NCBI GenBank assembly: GCA_933228895.1
Contig: OW121856.1
Coordinates: 114,551,163-114,615,162 of the forward strand
Direction of reading: 5' to 3'
Source: Platycnemis pennipes
Taxonomy: Eukaryota; Arthropoda; Insecta; Odonata; Platycnemididae
DNA: 64,000 nt
Both the position numbers and the translations under genes were made by a program. The notes beneath the pieces were generated by a model. It did not search any database. It was not told the origin of the DNA and saw only the letters and a list, made by a program, of their open reading frames with translations. Position 1 is the first letter of the stretch, and the number at the start of each line of letters is the position of its first letter. Below, one piece after another: positions 46,632 to 54,785 of this stretch.

Positions 46632-46960
46632 TTTCCACCAATGAGTCTACCGATGACACCACTCAATATGGATCCGAGTAGCATTGGTAGGAAGCCTCCT
46701 TTTTGCGCGAGAAGCGTACGTTTTTTTTTAATGCTTGTACCACGCGAAGCCAAGTCTCTCAAGGTATATCGATGCTTGAATAGTTTTCGCTTTAAGCAGT
46801 TATTTATCTTGTGTCTCTGTTTAAGCGTATTCAGACAACATTCAGAGATGGTTTTAATCAACTCTGCATCCGATTCTTTCACAATAGCTGAACGCAACTT
46901 TGGTTTGGCTGATTTTAGCACATGGAGCAAATGATTATTGCTCTCCAATCTTTTCATCAT
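46628..46960 (-). CDS. conserved small Polinton protein, 110 aa
   Basis: The pattern KSAKPKLRSAIVKESDAELI, then SECCLNTLKQ, KRKLFKHRYTLRDLASRGTS and KKRTLLAQKGGFLPMLLGSI is very widely conserved in animal Polinton loci. The last 20 residues are hydrophobic and Gly-rich (GSILSGVIGRLIGG) and could form one membrane segment or an amphipathic tail. Length is typical. The function is not established; a minor virion component cut by the viral protease is often suspected. It overlaps the ATPase gene by 26 nt. Confidence 0.82.
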   Translation of the reverse strand: MMKRLESNNHLLHVLKSAKPKLRSAIVKESDAELIKTISECCLNTLKQRHKINNCLKRKLFKHRYTLRDLASRGTSIKKKRTLLAQKGGFLPMLLGSILSGVIGRLIGGK

Positions 46961-47582
46961 GCACGGGCATGTAGATTACAGTGGTCTCGTTTTCGGGGAA
47001 GATTTTAGTACGAAATCTATACCTTTCGTCCGTGTCCTGCCCGAGGTCTAGGACTAAATAACCGAACGGTTCTTGCGTCACCTCTTTATATACCCTTTCC
47101 AATTCCTGCGATTTTTCAGGATAGACCTGTCGAGCCAAGTGTCCAAATTGTAACCGATCTCTAGGATTTTTAAATGTTACTATATACTTGGAATTGAGAG
47201 ATATATTTCTCGCTTGAGAGTTCTGATAGAATATATTTTGCGTGATTAAGAAAACGGATATGTTAAAATGATGGCTTCCTCTTGTGAACAATTTGCATAT
47301 GTCTTTACTGTACGCCCCCTCACTCATTAGGTCATCTAGCACATACAGCGTTGCGGTGCCTACGGATTCTTCGAAAGGGGGTATTTCGGTTCGAAATTGA
47401 ATTGGTGTATTCGAACGTATTCTTGGCTCACTTCCTCGACTGCAACACCATACAATTTCGCGTATTGAACTATCGATCATGTGCGGTAAATTCTCCAAGA
47501 ATTTCACCACGAAAGTGGTTTTTCCACACCCCGATGGGCCTGCGCAGATACAAGTGAAAGGATGTTTCCAAACCAATGTCAT
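46935..47582 (-). CDS. genome-packaging ATPase (FtsK/HerA, A32-like), 215 aa
   Basis: Walker A GPSGCGKTT (residues 15-23, K21) and Walker B TLYVLDDLM (D83, D84) are present, with a polar sensor motif FLITQN (N116). This combination defines the packaging ATPase of Polintons, virophages, adenovirus-like and large DNA viruses. The enzyme uses ATP to move DNA into the preformed capsid. Length matches the family (about 200-250 aa). It starts 46 bp after the polymerase stop. Confidence 0.93.
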   Translation of the reverse strand: MTLVWKHPFTCICAGPSGCGKTTFVVKFLENLPHMIDSSIREIVWCCSRGSEPRIRSNTPIQFRTEIPPFEESVGTATLYVLDDLMSEGAYSKDICKLFTRGSHHFNISVFLITQNIFYQNSQARNISLNSKYIVTFKNPRDRLQFGHLARQVYPEKSQELERVYKEVTQEPFGYLVLDLGQDTDERYRFRTKIFPENETTVIYMPVHDEKIGEQ

Positions 47583-47628
47583 GATTGGTACTGATCCAAT
47601 TATAGCCTCTAATGACTATTAATAAGCA

Positions 47629-50600
47629 TCAATCATCCTCATCACCAAACGCCTCTTGGTGTGTTCTCTTCTGTGGAATTCTGTAATGACCCCATGCCAA
47701 GGTGTTGATACCATCCTCGCAAATATACCGTTTGTCATCGCTTGCGTTTAACGTGACTTTATTCATTTGCACAGTGTATAATTCGTGTTTTCTACTACGA
47801 ATGATCGTCATCTTTCTAAATTCAGTGGAATTCTCGTGCAGGCAACGGATATAGTCATCAAATTTTAGACATTTCTCCTTGACCGATTTGGTTACACCCT
47901 TTGCTTTCTTTTTTTCCTTTCCTCCCTCCACCTTGAAAGAATATAGTTTGCTCCTCAGACCTACAAAATGAGTCACGATTTGAGCATCGCACTCATCTTT
48001 AAATTTGCCTATTACCTTCTTGTTTTTCTCGGAGTAGCAAGGGTGATTTTTTGGAAAGTTCGATGTATCAAACGCATCTAGATTTTTTAATACATCCTCA
48101 TTAATGTCGTTAGTGGTAATTTGATAAATTAACGAATCTGTATCGCTGTACGCAAGGGAGATGTTCTTACCATATTTCGGTAACATTGTCCGATAGTGAA
48201 AGTCGTACATTAAGGTCTTGCTGAGCTCTAACACGCAGAAACCTATGTATATCGGTTTGTTCATTTTGATAGTCGCCTTTCGCATGTGAACGGCCACTAG
48301 AGACTCGCTGAAAATCGTCCTGTCCTTAAATGTTGATTTATTAATTAACTTTTGCAATTTATTTTCACTCGTCACTAATTGCATGCTAATTCTTTTACGC
48401 ACATTCTCCATTGTCTTCCCAAATACGGCATTATTCATTAGCTTGTAGAAGTCTTTTTCGAAGTCGTTAGTAGCTAATTGCCTTCGAGTAGTGTTCAGAT
48501 CGATATATGTTTTTAACCAAGGTGATTGGTTAAATTCAATAATTCTATGTATCCTTTTTAATAGTAGCCCGAGAGAAAGAGATTGCTTTAGGTTGACGTA
48601 ATGAATGATGTATTTAGTCCGACCCTCGAGCGTTGTAATTAGCTTTTTATGTTTCCCACCGGGGGGGACTCGGTTTTCTGGACATAGCGGGAAATCGGAA
48701 TGTTTATCGTGGAGAGACTGTGGATACTCAAGATCAACCTCTAGAATGTACCCCTTTTCACCCCCATCTGAAATTTCTGTGACCTCAAAATTTGAAATTT
48801 CATCATCAGAGAGCCATTTAAAATTTCCATATGGGAGAGGTCTTGATAGAGCCCACCCATAGAGGTTATTCGCATCAAGATAGGTAATATAGTTAGACTC
48901 AGCGTTGGTATTATGATGCTCCATATGTTTGTTGTTAGCCTCACAATACCTTTTGCAACATTGTGAAATACCACCACGAATGCCCTGTTCGATCATAAGG
49001 ATCATATCGTAGTATGTCAAAAGCTCTAGCTCGATCCCAGTCTGTTTTAGCATGGCATCAAAGGTTAAACCTGGAGCAGTATAATACCACGCAGGGTCTA
49101 GCCCGTATGCTTCAGAACAAACATCTCGAAAATTTTCGAAAACATCGGTTAAAAGCGTGACGTCACTTTTCAAGTACACATCACTATACTCTCCTAATGT
49201 CTCACATTTGAATGATGTCCAGACGTGTCTAGCGTGAGCGTAATCCTCGTCCGAAATATCCGTGCCTGTGAGCTTATTGTAAAAGTTATCCTTAGCCGGA
49301 AGTGAGGTTTCATCCAATCGCGTTAGTGAATCGGTGTAGTCATAAGGATATACCCCCTTCCGTGTAACTAAGTGTGTATTTTCATTGAATATTTGTTGTG
49401 TGTATTTAAAAGTCTTCAGATTTGAGACCAGGGAGGAGAGAGAAGCGGGCATGAAGCGACAAGTGTCAATAAACCGAATAGTGAAATTATTTTCTATCCA
49501 CTTGGCGAAAGAAATATACTTTTCCTCAGAATTTGGAATGACGAATATTCTCCTCTCGTCATAATCCAACTCACGCACGATGAAATGACCATCGTAGGAC
49601 GAAAGGTTGTGGATAAAAACTGGTAGAAAATTCGGCATTTTGTACCGGAGATTACAAAGCTGATGTGCAGCACCTCTGAATACCCCGGTCAAGTGATCGT
49701 GGTCCCTAACTCTATCCATATTCAATTCTTTGCCGCAAATGTGACAAGTATTCACATTTTCAAAATGAGTCTCTTCCTCCGAGGTGAGCGGGTTCATGGG
49801 GATGTTCTCCTTATACAATGCATATACCTTATCCGCTTCCTCTTTCATTCGCTCAATGAACACTCGTGCTGCATTCGGACCTCGGTATAGGTATGGTGCT
49901 TGGAACCCATCCGGTGTCATTAAAATGTAACAAAAGCTAAATGGTGTATGTTTCTGTATGACATTCGTGTAGGATGTATGTGAAGAGGGTTCGCAAGTGC
50001 TCACATTCTCGAGAAGGCATTCAAAGTCTGTATATATCACATACTGTATTCTGAATGAATAGTTTTCATGTGCGAATTTTAAAATGTTGTCACTCTCATC
50101 AGGCATTATGATTTTACTCGGTGCCCCGATTCCTCTACATAACTCCCGATGTGCTTCTAGCCTTATTTCATCGTTGTAGTGCGTGAGACAACGTTTGCAA
50201 ATGAAAATCTTACTACAATGACTAGTAATCTGTGAGTGAATCAATTTATTCAAGTTTTTAATCCAACAATAATGCGCCTTTGCTTTCTTTGTGATATAAA
50301 GAAGATCGCGGTGGTCTGATAGTTCAGTGTTCACAATTTTCATCGGGTACACCTCGTTTTTATCCGTGAGACCAAAAACATTTATGGAAATGTTGTTTAC
50401 CCGCTCAAATTTGGGGATATCTTTTAAATCTACGGGGTATGATATGCAGTTCCATACATATCCCGTACAAAATTCCTGAGTATAATACTTGGAAACTCTT
50501 TGAGGATCTCTACATATATTCTTCGCCCATATAGCGTACCTGAAGCAGTACTGATCTTTATTTTTTACATTAATTATAGCTTCGGTTCGTTTTATGTTAG

Positions 50601-51300
50601 TCGGTAGCGCGATGTACGTTGATCCTAGGAAAGGTGTATATTTATTTATACGCAGTTCCAATCCAATCACATCAGCCAATCTCCATCCAGACCCCTTTGC
50701 CTGAAATTCAGACTTCTCCTTCAACAATTTTGAAAAATCCTCTTTCAATACTTCCACGATATTATCCTCAGATAAGAGTCGTCTATTGCTCGTCTTGAAA
50801 GATGCATCCAATTCCTCTCCCTCCCCTTTATGAAATTTACATATTAAAATTAGGTTAAATTTAATCGAATTTTTAACGATCACCTGCTGTAATAATTTTT
50901 CAACTACCCGTTCTTTGATGCTATCGAGGAAAGAAATTACATCACCCCCTTTATCCCCCTCTGGAGTGATCCAGAACGTTTGAAGTCTGGATCGGATTGC
51001 TGATTCTACCTCCCGAAAACCTTTACCAAGTTGATTAACGATGTTGAGTCTGTGTGTGTTTGTGTTTTCGTGAGGCATGGCCTCATCTACATTATAATAA
51101 ACTTCACAGTAAGGGCAGAATCGTCTACCCTTAGCTGTGTCTAGAGCATCTTTCATGCGCGTATATGTTTCCACGTCATTAATCACATCATCCTCGAAAA
51201 CAATTCGCATGTATATGTTGCTTAACGCTTCCTCTAATGCTGTTGTTGTGTTGAATTGGTTGTTTTTGAATTGAGTAAGTAATTCCGAAACGGTGGCCAT
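47629..51300 (-). CDS. protein-primed family B DNA polymerase, 1223 aa
   Basis: The preferred ATG is at 51300 (AACAATGG context, MATVSELLTQF). An open extension to 51357 adds 19 residues. In 1242-residue numbering: N-terminal CCHH-like finger CPYC...H (81-102), second finger CKRC...H (387-403), exonuclease motifs YTDFECL (D444, E446), NLSSYDGHF (584-592) and YLKSD (728-732), and polymerase motifs DANNLYG (828-834), KLMNNAVFGK (972-981) and YSDTDSLIY (1070-1078, with the catalytic Asp pair). Residues 538-570 (CHICGKELNMDRVRDHDHLT, then RGAAHQLCN) form an endonuclease-VII-like zinc module between ExoI and ExoII, known from Polinton and related polymerases. All catalytic residues are intact. It copies the linear element starting from a terminal protein. 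The terminal protein is not separately visible and may be the N-terminus. Confidence 0.96.
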   Translation of the reverse strand: MATVSELLTQFKNNQFNTTTALEEALSNIYMRIVFEDDVINDVETYTRMKDALDTAKGRRFCPYCEVYYNVDEAMPHENTNTHRLNIVNQLGKGFREVESAIRSRLQTFWITPEGDKGGDVISFLDSIKERVVEKLLQQVIVKNSIKFNLILICKFHKGEGEELDASFKTSNRRLLSEDNIVEVLKEDFSKLLKEKSEFQAKGSGWRLADVIGLELRINKYTPFLGSTYIALPTNIKRTEAIINVKNKDQYCFRYAIWAKNICRDPQRVSKYYTQEFCTGYVWNCISYPVDLKDIPKFERVNNISINVFGLTDKNEVYPMKIVNTELSDHRDLLYITKKAKAHYCWIKNLNKLIHSQITSHCSKIFICKRCLTHYNDEIRLEAHRELCRGIGAPSKIIMPDESDNILKFAHENYSFRIQYVIYTDFECLLENVSTCEPSSHTSYTNVIQKHTPFSFCYILMTPDGFQAPYLYRGPNAARVFIERMKEEADKVYALYKENIPMNPLTSEEETHFENVNTCHICGKELNMDRVRDHDHLTGVFRGAAHQLCNLRYKMPNFLPVFIHNLSSYDGHFIVRELDYDERRIFVIPNSEEKYISFAKWIENNFTIRFIDTCRFMPASLSSLVSNLKTFKYTQQIFNENTHLVTRKGVYPYDYTDSLTRLDETSLPAKDNFYNKLTGTDISDEDYAHARHVWTSFKCETLGEYSDVYLKSDVTLLTDVFENFRDVCSEAYGLDPAWYYTAPGLTFDAMLKQTGIELELLTYYDMILMIEQGIRGGISQCCKRYCEANNKHMEHHNTNAESNYITYLDANNLYGWALSRPLPYGNFKWLSDDEISNFEVTEISDGGEKGYILEVDLEYPQSLHDKHSDFPLCPENRVPPGGKHKKLITTLEGRTKYIIHYVNLKQSLSLGLLLKRIHRIIEFNQSPWLKTYIDLNTTRRQLATNDFEKDFYKLMNNAVFGKTMENVRKRISMQLVTSENKLQKLINKSTFKDRTIFSESLVAVHMRKATIKMNKPIYIGFCVLELSKTLMYDFHYRTMLPKYGKNISLAYSDTDSLIYQITTNDINEDVLKNLDAFDTSNFPKNHPCYSEKNKKVIGKFKDECDAQIVTHFVGLRSKLYSFKVEGGKEKKKAKGVTKSVKEKCLKFDDYIRCLHENSTEFRKMTIIRSRKHELYTVQMNKVTLNASDDKRYICEDGINTLAWGHYRIPQKRTHQEAFGDEDD

Positions 51301-51412
51301 TGTTGAGTGGGGAACTGTAACAGATAATATTATTTTTAGAGGGAGGGCCACAAACAACCATGTAAAATAGCAGATACTTTAGGAGGGTTATCTCACCTGT
51401 AAAGCTGCAAAG

Positions 51413-51748
51413 ATGTCGGAGACTGCTGCGGTGTTTCTTTTCCCCAAGTCTGCTCCTCAGCGAGAAGTTCACTCTTCAACTCTCGAGGAATGTTTGAGGC
51501 TCCTCCGTCGAGACTCTCCTTTTATGGTGGAGTTTGGGGCATGGAAAAAGCCAGCTCGTGCCAGTTTCACCAGCAATCAACTCTATAGAGAAACGAGGGT
51601 GGGAGACTGGTCAGCGACCGGTAAGGAAGTCTCTAGGGGTGTGGTCCACCGAGACTCTCCTTTTATGTCGGAGTTTGGGGCATGGAAAAAACCGGCTCGT
51701 GCCAGTTTGGCCAACAATCAACTGTATAGAGAAACGGAGGTGGGTTGA
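51413..51748 (+). CDS. small protein with a duplicated ~33-aa motif, 111 aa
   Basis: Starts MSETAAVFLFPKSAPQREVH. Residues 33-66 and 80-111 repeat the motif RDSPFM.EFGAWKKPARAS with NQLYRET.VG. The DNA copies are part of a 141-bp tandem duplication. Differences between the copies in this frame are partly synonymous third-base changes (AAG/AAA, CCA/CCG, CTC/CTG), which supports this frame over the overlapping one. No known domain is recognised. The gene lies head-to-head with the polymerase, sharing a short spacer (51301-51412), so a bidirectional promoter is likely. It may be a short early-type accessory protein. Confidence 0.5.
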   Translation: MSETAAVFLFPKSAPQREVHSSTLEECLRLLRRDSPFMVEFGAWKKPARASFTSNQLYRETRVGDWSATGKEVSRGVVHRDSPFMSEFGAWKKPARASLANNQLYRETEVG

Positions 51749-51790
51749 CGAACTCTTGAATGATGTCACCGGTAAAAAAGTCTGCGGGTG
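51509..51790. repeat. 141-bp tandem duplication
   Basis: Unit 1 starts at 51509 and unit 2 at 51650, each with CGAGACTCTCCTTTTATG. The first 95 bp of the units are about 88% similar. The rest has drifted but keeps CACCGGTAA-like and GGTGTGGT words. Confidence 0.85.
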
Positions 51791-51849
51791 TGGTGAAAAG
51801 GTTGAGGGAAAAAAACAAGTCGTCTTTCCCTTTAAAGGTTTTAGCAGGA

Positions 51850-51885
51850 GGGGGTATATATACACCTCACCAAATGTGTTATGTT
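51850..51885 (+). promoter_or_regulatory. TATA-box promoter of the zinc-finger gene
   Basis: GGGGTATATATACACC (TATATATA at 51855-51862) lies about 55 bp upstream of the ATG at 51912. Confidence 0.6.
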
Positions 51886-51911
51886 CATCCTTTCTCAAGG
51901 AAGCATTTACA

Positions 51912-52709
51912 ATGTCAATCATTCTGAATCGCAGGCAATTTAGCGAAATACGGGGTCAGGAGGATAGATATACTCAGCAGTCAATTACTGGCTTTCCCAC
52001 TCTCTATAGCCTCTGTTTAAACATCGTTGCATCATGTTTATTTCGAAAAACTGATGTCTACACATTACCTATACCTACCACTATCAGCACAAGTATTGTT
52101 CACTTCATTGAGAAATCGAGAAGTATACTATGGATGACGTTTTTGAAATCTTTGACTAGCGAGCAAAGTAGAAAGTGGAGGCTGGTGGTTCGTTCCATTA
52201 TTGCCAACAATTTCGGTGTGCGATTTCCACCAATAGCATATCAGCTGTTTCTAGATGAAGCTCTCTATTTTGCCCGCGATCTGGAAAACTGTATAGGTCA
52301 TTTCCATGTTAAAATATATAGGTTTACCTTCGATCACAGCGATTCTCTGTTTTTCTGCGATAAGTGCGCATTTAATATTCGGCCATATAAATCGTGGGAT
52401 GTTTATTTAGAACATCGTAACTGTAAATTATATCTTGATAATTTGCTTGAGGTAATAGGAAATAAAAAGTTTTGGTGTTCTAACTGTATTTGCACCCCAC
52501 TTTTTGAGATGGATAACAACCTCCCAGCCCACCCTTTATCTTCATTTCAAAACGCGAGACGTCCTAACTATAGAACAGTAAATATTACTTATACCTCTTT
52601 TTCGCACGCCTTTAATACACACCGAAGAAAAAACTTACAACCTAGGGAGCTTCGCAAACGTGTGTTAGCACAAGTGCTTGATAGCATACGTTTCCAGTAC
52701 ACGGACTGA
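51912..52709 (+). CDS. zinc-finger protein with SOCS/BC-box-like N-terminus, 265 aa
   Basis: The ATG at 51912 follows a TATA box. The frame is open back to 51534, but that part crosses the promoter and the duplication. Residues 30-66 (TLYSLCLNIVASCLFRKTDV, then LPIPTTISTSIVHFI) fit the SOCS-box pattern: BC-box L31-x3-C35-x3-Val and a Cul5-box-like LPIP. The region RFTFDHSDSLFFCDKCAFNI, then SWDVYLEHRNC, has Cys149, Cys152, His168 and Cys171 with spacing close to, but shorter than, a BIR domain. A second cluster C189-x2-C192-x-C194 follows. The C-terminal 30 residues are basic. If both readings are right, it could be an adaptor linking a bound target to an Elongin/Cullin ubiquitin ligase. This is an inference and no exact family is recognised. 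Confidence 0.6.
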   Translation: MSIILNRRQFSEIRGQEDRYTQQSITGFPTLYSLCLNIVASCLFRKTDVYTLPIPTTISTSIVHFIEKSRSILWMTFLKSLTSEQSRKWRLVVRSIIANNFGVRFPPIAYQLFLDEALYFARDLENCIGHFHVKIYRFTFDHSDSLFFCDKCAFNIRPYKSWDVYLEHRNCKLYLDNLLEVIGNKKFWCSNCICTPLFEMDNNLPAHPLSSFQNARRPNYRTVNITYTSFSHAFNTHRRKNLQPRELRKRVLAQVLDSIRFQYTD

Positions 52710-52808
52710 TTCTCGGCATTAGCTCTGGAGGATTATTTTCTTCCTCCCTCCCCTCCTTTTCTCTCATGAGGTGAGCTTTCACTTTGCTGTGGAGGTATGA
52801 CTCGCTGC

Positions 52809-52845
52809 GGGTATATAAAGGGGGTTTCTCGCTAAGGTGGTTACT
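52809..52845 (+). promoter_or_regulatory. TATA-box promoter of the dUTPase leader
   Basis: GGGTATATAAAGGGGG at 52809-52824. A transcription start near 52840 (TTACTCACTTCAG) would be at the usual distance and begins the leader described separately. Confidence 0.65.
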
Positions 52846-53208
52846 CACTTCAGCGACTCCTGCACCACAGTCAATTTCGACTCCTGCACCACATCATCAC
52901 CTCCGACTCCTGCACCATCGACGCTGATTCCTGCACCATCGACTTCTACACTGATTCCTGCACCATCGACTTCTGCACTGATTCCTGCACCATCGACTTC
53001 TGCACTGATTCCTGCACCATCGACTTCTGCACTGATTCCTGCACCATCGACTTCGGCAACCTGCACTGATTCCTGCACCATCTACATCACCATCAACTTC
53101 GATTCCTGCACCATCCACCCCGTGATTTATCTAAGTCTCCGACTCCTGCACTGATTCCTACACCATCGACTCCAGTATCTTCTTCTTAGACACCAGCCTA
53201 CCTTTTAC
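52840..53208 (+). other. probable non-coding leader exon with 27-bp repeats
   Basis: No ATG opens a long frame here. It is followed by a perfect donor, AC|GTAAGTAT (GT at 53209-53210). Two acceptors downstream, TTACTGCAG (53319) and CTCTTTTAG (53879), sit 1 bp before the ATGs of the next two genes. This suggests a shared leader joined alternatively to each. The leader contains the 27-bp repeats at 52924-53058. Confidence 0.5.
52924..53058. repeat. 27-bp tandem repeat, five copies
   Basis: CTGATTCCTGCACCATCGAC begins at 52924, 52951, 52978, 53005 and 53032, each followed by TTCTGCA or TTCTACA. Looser copies continue on both sides (52850-53165). A multiple of three keeps one frame open (LIPAPSTSA repeats), but it has no ATG start. 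Confidence 0.92.
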
Positions 53209-53320
53209 GTAAGTATCAAGTCGTTCTAAAAATCCATCCATTTTCCACCTTTTTTTATGACTATCGTTAACGATTATGACTCCTCTCTCTTTCTCATTTT
53301 ATGAAACTGCTTACTGCAGA

Positions 53321-53803
53321 ATGATTGTTCCAATGAAGAAGTTGCACCCTTCCGCTATCGTACCCGTGAGATGTTATGATCATTCAGCCGGGTACGATAT
53401 GCATGCTCTCCAACGGGATATGGTACCTAAGCGAGGACGTCGTCTCGTAAGAACCGGGATTTCTATGGAAATCCCAAATGGTTATTACGGGAGGCTTGCT
53501 TCTCGTTCAGGCCATTCCCTCAAGTTTGGAATCGAGACGGGCGCGGGCGTAATCGATAGCGATTTTACAGGGGAAATTAGAGTTCTCCTTTATAATCATA
53601 GCGATTATGATTTCCCTGTGATGAAGGGGGATAGGATATGCCAAATAATTTTTGAGCAGATCGCTATAGATGTCAAATTTTTAGTGACTGACGCGGTTGG
53701 TCCCGTTACTGACCGTGGTCTAAAAGGGTTTGGTAGTTCCAATCCCCCTTCGGCCCCTCTCGTAAATTGGTATGAGATGGAACAATCATTTGGACCTGGT
53801 TAG
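53321..53803 (+). CDS. dUTPase, 160 aa
   Basis: All five dUTPase motifs are present: I SAGYDMHA, II GRLASRSGHS, III GAGVIDSDFTGEIRVLLYNH, IV KGDRICQIIFE and V RGLKGFGSSN. The enzyme hydrolyses dUTP to dUMP and keeps uracil out of replicating DNA. The start is taken at 53321 (MIVPMKKLHPSAIVPVR) because it lies just after a good splice acceptor (TTACTGCAG|A). An ATG at 53276 is in frame but would lie inside the proposed leader intron. Length fits the trimeric family. It is an accessory gene, not part of the Polinton core. Confidence 0.93.
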   Translation: MIVPMKKLHPSAIVPVRCYDHSAGYDMHALQRDMVPKRGRRLVRTGISMEIPNGYYGRLASRSGHSLKFGIETGAGVIDSDFTGEIRVLLYNHSDYDFPVMKGDRICQIIFEQIAIDVKFLVTDAVGPVTDRGLKGFGSSNPPSAPLVNWYEMEQSFGPG

Positions 53804-53880
53804 TACACTGCTTTTTCCCCCATACATCTAATTCATCTTACTTATGTGAGTATTTATTAAGTTCTTTTTTCTCTTTTAGG

Positions 53881-54240
53881 ATGACTTCAGCAACGAAGAA
53901 CATTGGAGACACCCCCATCAACACCCCCTCTACCTCCTCCGTTACCCCCTCCACCTCCTCCCCCTCCGTTCGCGAGAAGTTGATGCGAATGCAGAGGGAG
54001 TCCTCCTTTTTGAAAAAGGAGGACTTGGAGGAGGGTGTAAAATATAGGGTCGAAAAAATGGAGCTGACCACCACTAGGTACGGGGAGGTTATTGTCGCCT
54101 CCATAAAATTTGGGGGGGAAATAAGAAATATCTATCTCCCCCGAGTGTTTAAACTCTCTGTGGGGGAGATAGAAGAATATAATGGGGGGAATTCGAAATG
54201 TACATTAATAAAAATAAAAAACTATCTGGAGTTAATGTAA
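53881..54240 (+). CDS. small conserved Polinton-associated protein, possible OB-like fold, 119 aa
   Basis: A Thr/Ser/Pro-rich N-terminus (residues 10-30) is followed by SFLKKEDLEEGVKYRVEKME, then TTRYGEVIVASIKF, RNIYLPRVF and VGEIEEYNGGN. This alternating strand pattern (GxxYxVxxxxxxxTxYGxxIxxxL...LPxxF) occurs in small proteins beside other arthropod Polinton genes and would fit a small beta barrel of OB type, possibly binding single-stranded DNA. The function is not proven. The ATG follows a splice-acceptor-like CTCTTTTAG|G, 77 bp after the dUTPase stop. Confidence 0.68.
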   Translation: MTSATKNIGDTPINTPSTSSVTPSTSSPSVREKLMRMQRESSFLKKEDLEEGVKYRVEKMELTTTRYGEVIVASIKFGGEIRNIYLPRVFKLSVGEIEEYNGGNSKCTLIKIKNYLELM

Positions 54241-54289
54241 ATATCTGTTTTTCTTTTCTATACCTACCCCATCCTCTAAGTAAGAACGT

Positions 54290-54705
54290 TTACATTAGAT
54301 TTCTGCTCACAGTTGCACACTGTTATATACCGTACATTTTAAAATTCAAACGAGCTTTGTATCTTTTCAAATAACAAAGTTATTGAGGGTTTCACATATC
54401 ATAAGAAATTCTATGATTTTTACAACATCAACTAGCAGTTCTGTATCGGATTTCTCCTATTAAGTAGTTGCGTACGATTGTATCATACATTTTAAAATTT
54501 GAACGGGCTTCGTATCTCTTCAAATAACGAAGTTATTGAGAATTTTACATATCATAGGAAAATGTTATGATTTTTATAGCATAAACTAACAGTTCTGTAT
54601 TGAGTTTCTCCTATTGGGTAGTTGCGTACGGTTGTACCACACATTTTAGAATTTGAACGGGCTTCGTATCTCTTCAAATAACGAAGTTATTGAGAATTTT
54701 CATTA
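54290..54705. repeat. 153-bp tandem repeat, about 2.7 copies
   Basis: ACATTTTAAAATT(C/T)(A/G)AACG recurs at 54334, 54487 and 54641, followed each time by a CTTCAAATAACGAAGTTATT hairpin motif (AATAAC-GAA-GTTATT). Confidence 0.85.
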
Positions 54706-54710
54706 TTACA

Positions 54711-54785
54711 TGGGAAAAAATTTTTCAAAAAATAAAAAAAAAAAATAAAAAATAAAAAAAAATAAAAAAAAATAAAAAAAAACCT
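54711..54785. repeat. A-rich tract
   Basis: Runs of A interrupted by single T (AAAAAATAAAAAAAAATAAA type). Low-complexity, non-coding. Confidence 0.9.

Noticed and set aside
51534..51911. N-terminal extension of the zinc-finger gene
   Set aside because: The frame is open, but it runs through the TATA box and the 141-bp duplication, whose changes fit another frame better. The ATG at 51912 is preferred.
52924..53058. CRISPR-like array
   Set aside because: The units are directly adjacent 27-bp tandem repeats without unique spacers, in a eukaryotic element.
52837..53154. 105-aa Pro/Ser/Thr repeat protein as a gene
   Set aside because: It would have to begin at GTG; no ATG is in frame, and a strong splice donor and TATA box suggest a leader.
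53799..53879. Spliced fusion of the dUTPase with the 119-aa protein
   Set aside because: Joining GTTAGT at 53799 to the acceptor at 53879 gives a stop codon at once (GGA TGA), so no fusion results.
54487..54560. loxP-like recombination site (AATAACGAAGTTATT)
   Set aside because: Only a 6-bp stem with a 3-nt loop inside a tandem repeat; no recombinase gene nearby and a different layout from loxP.
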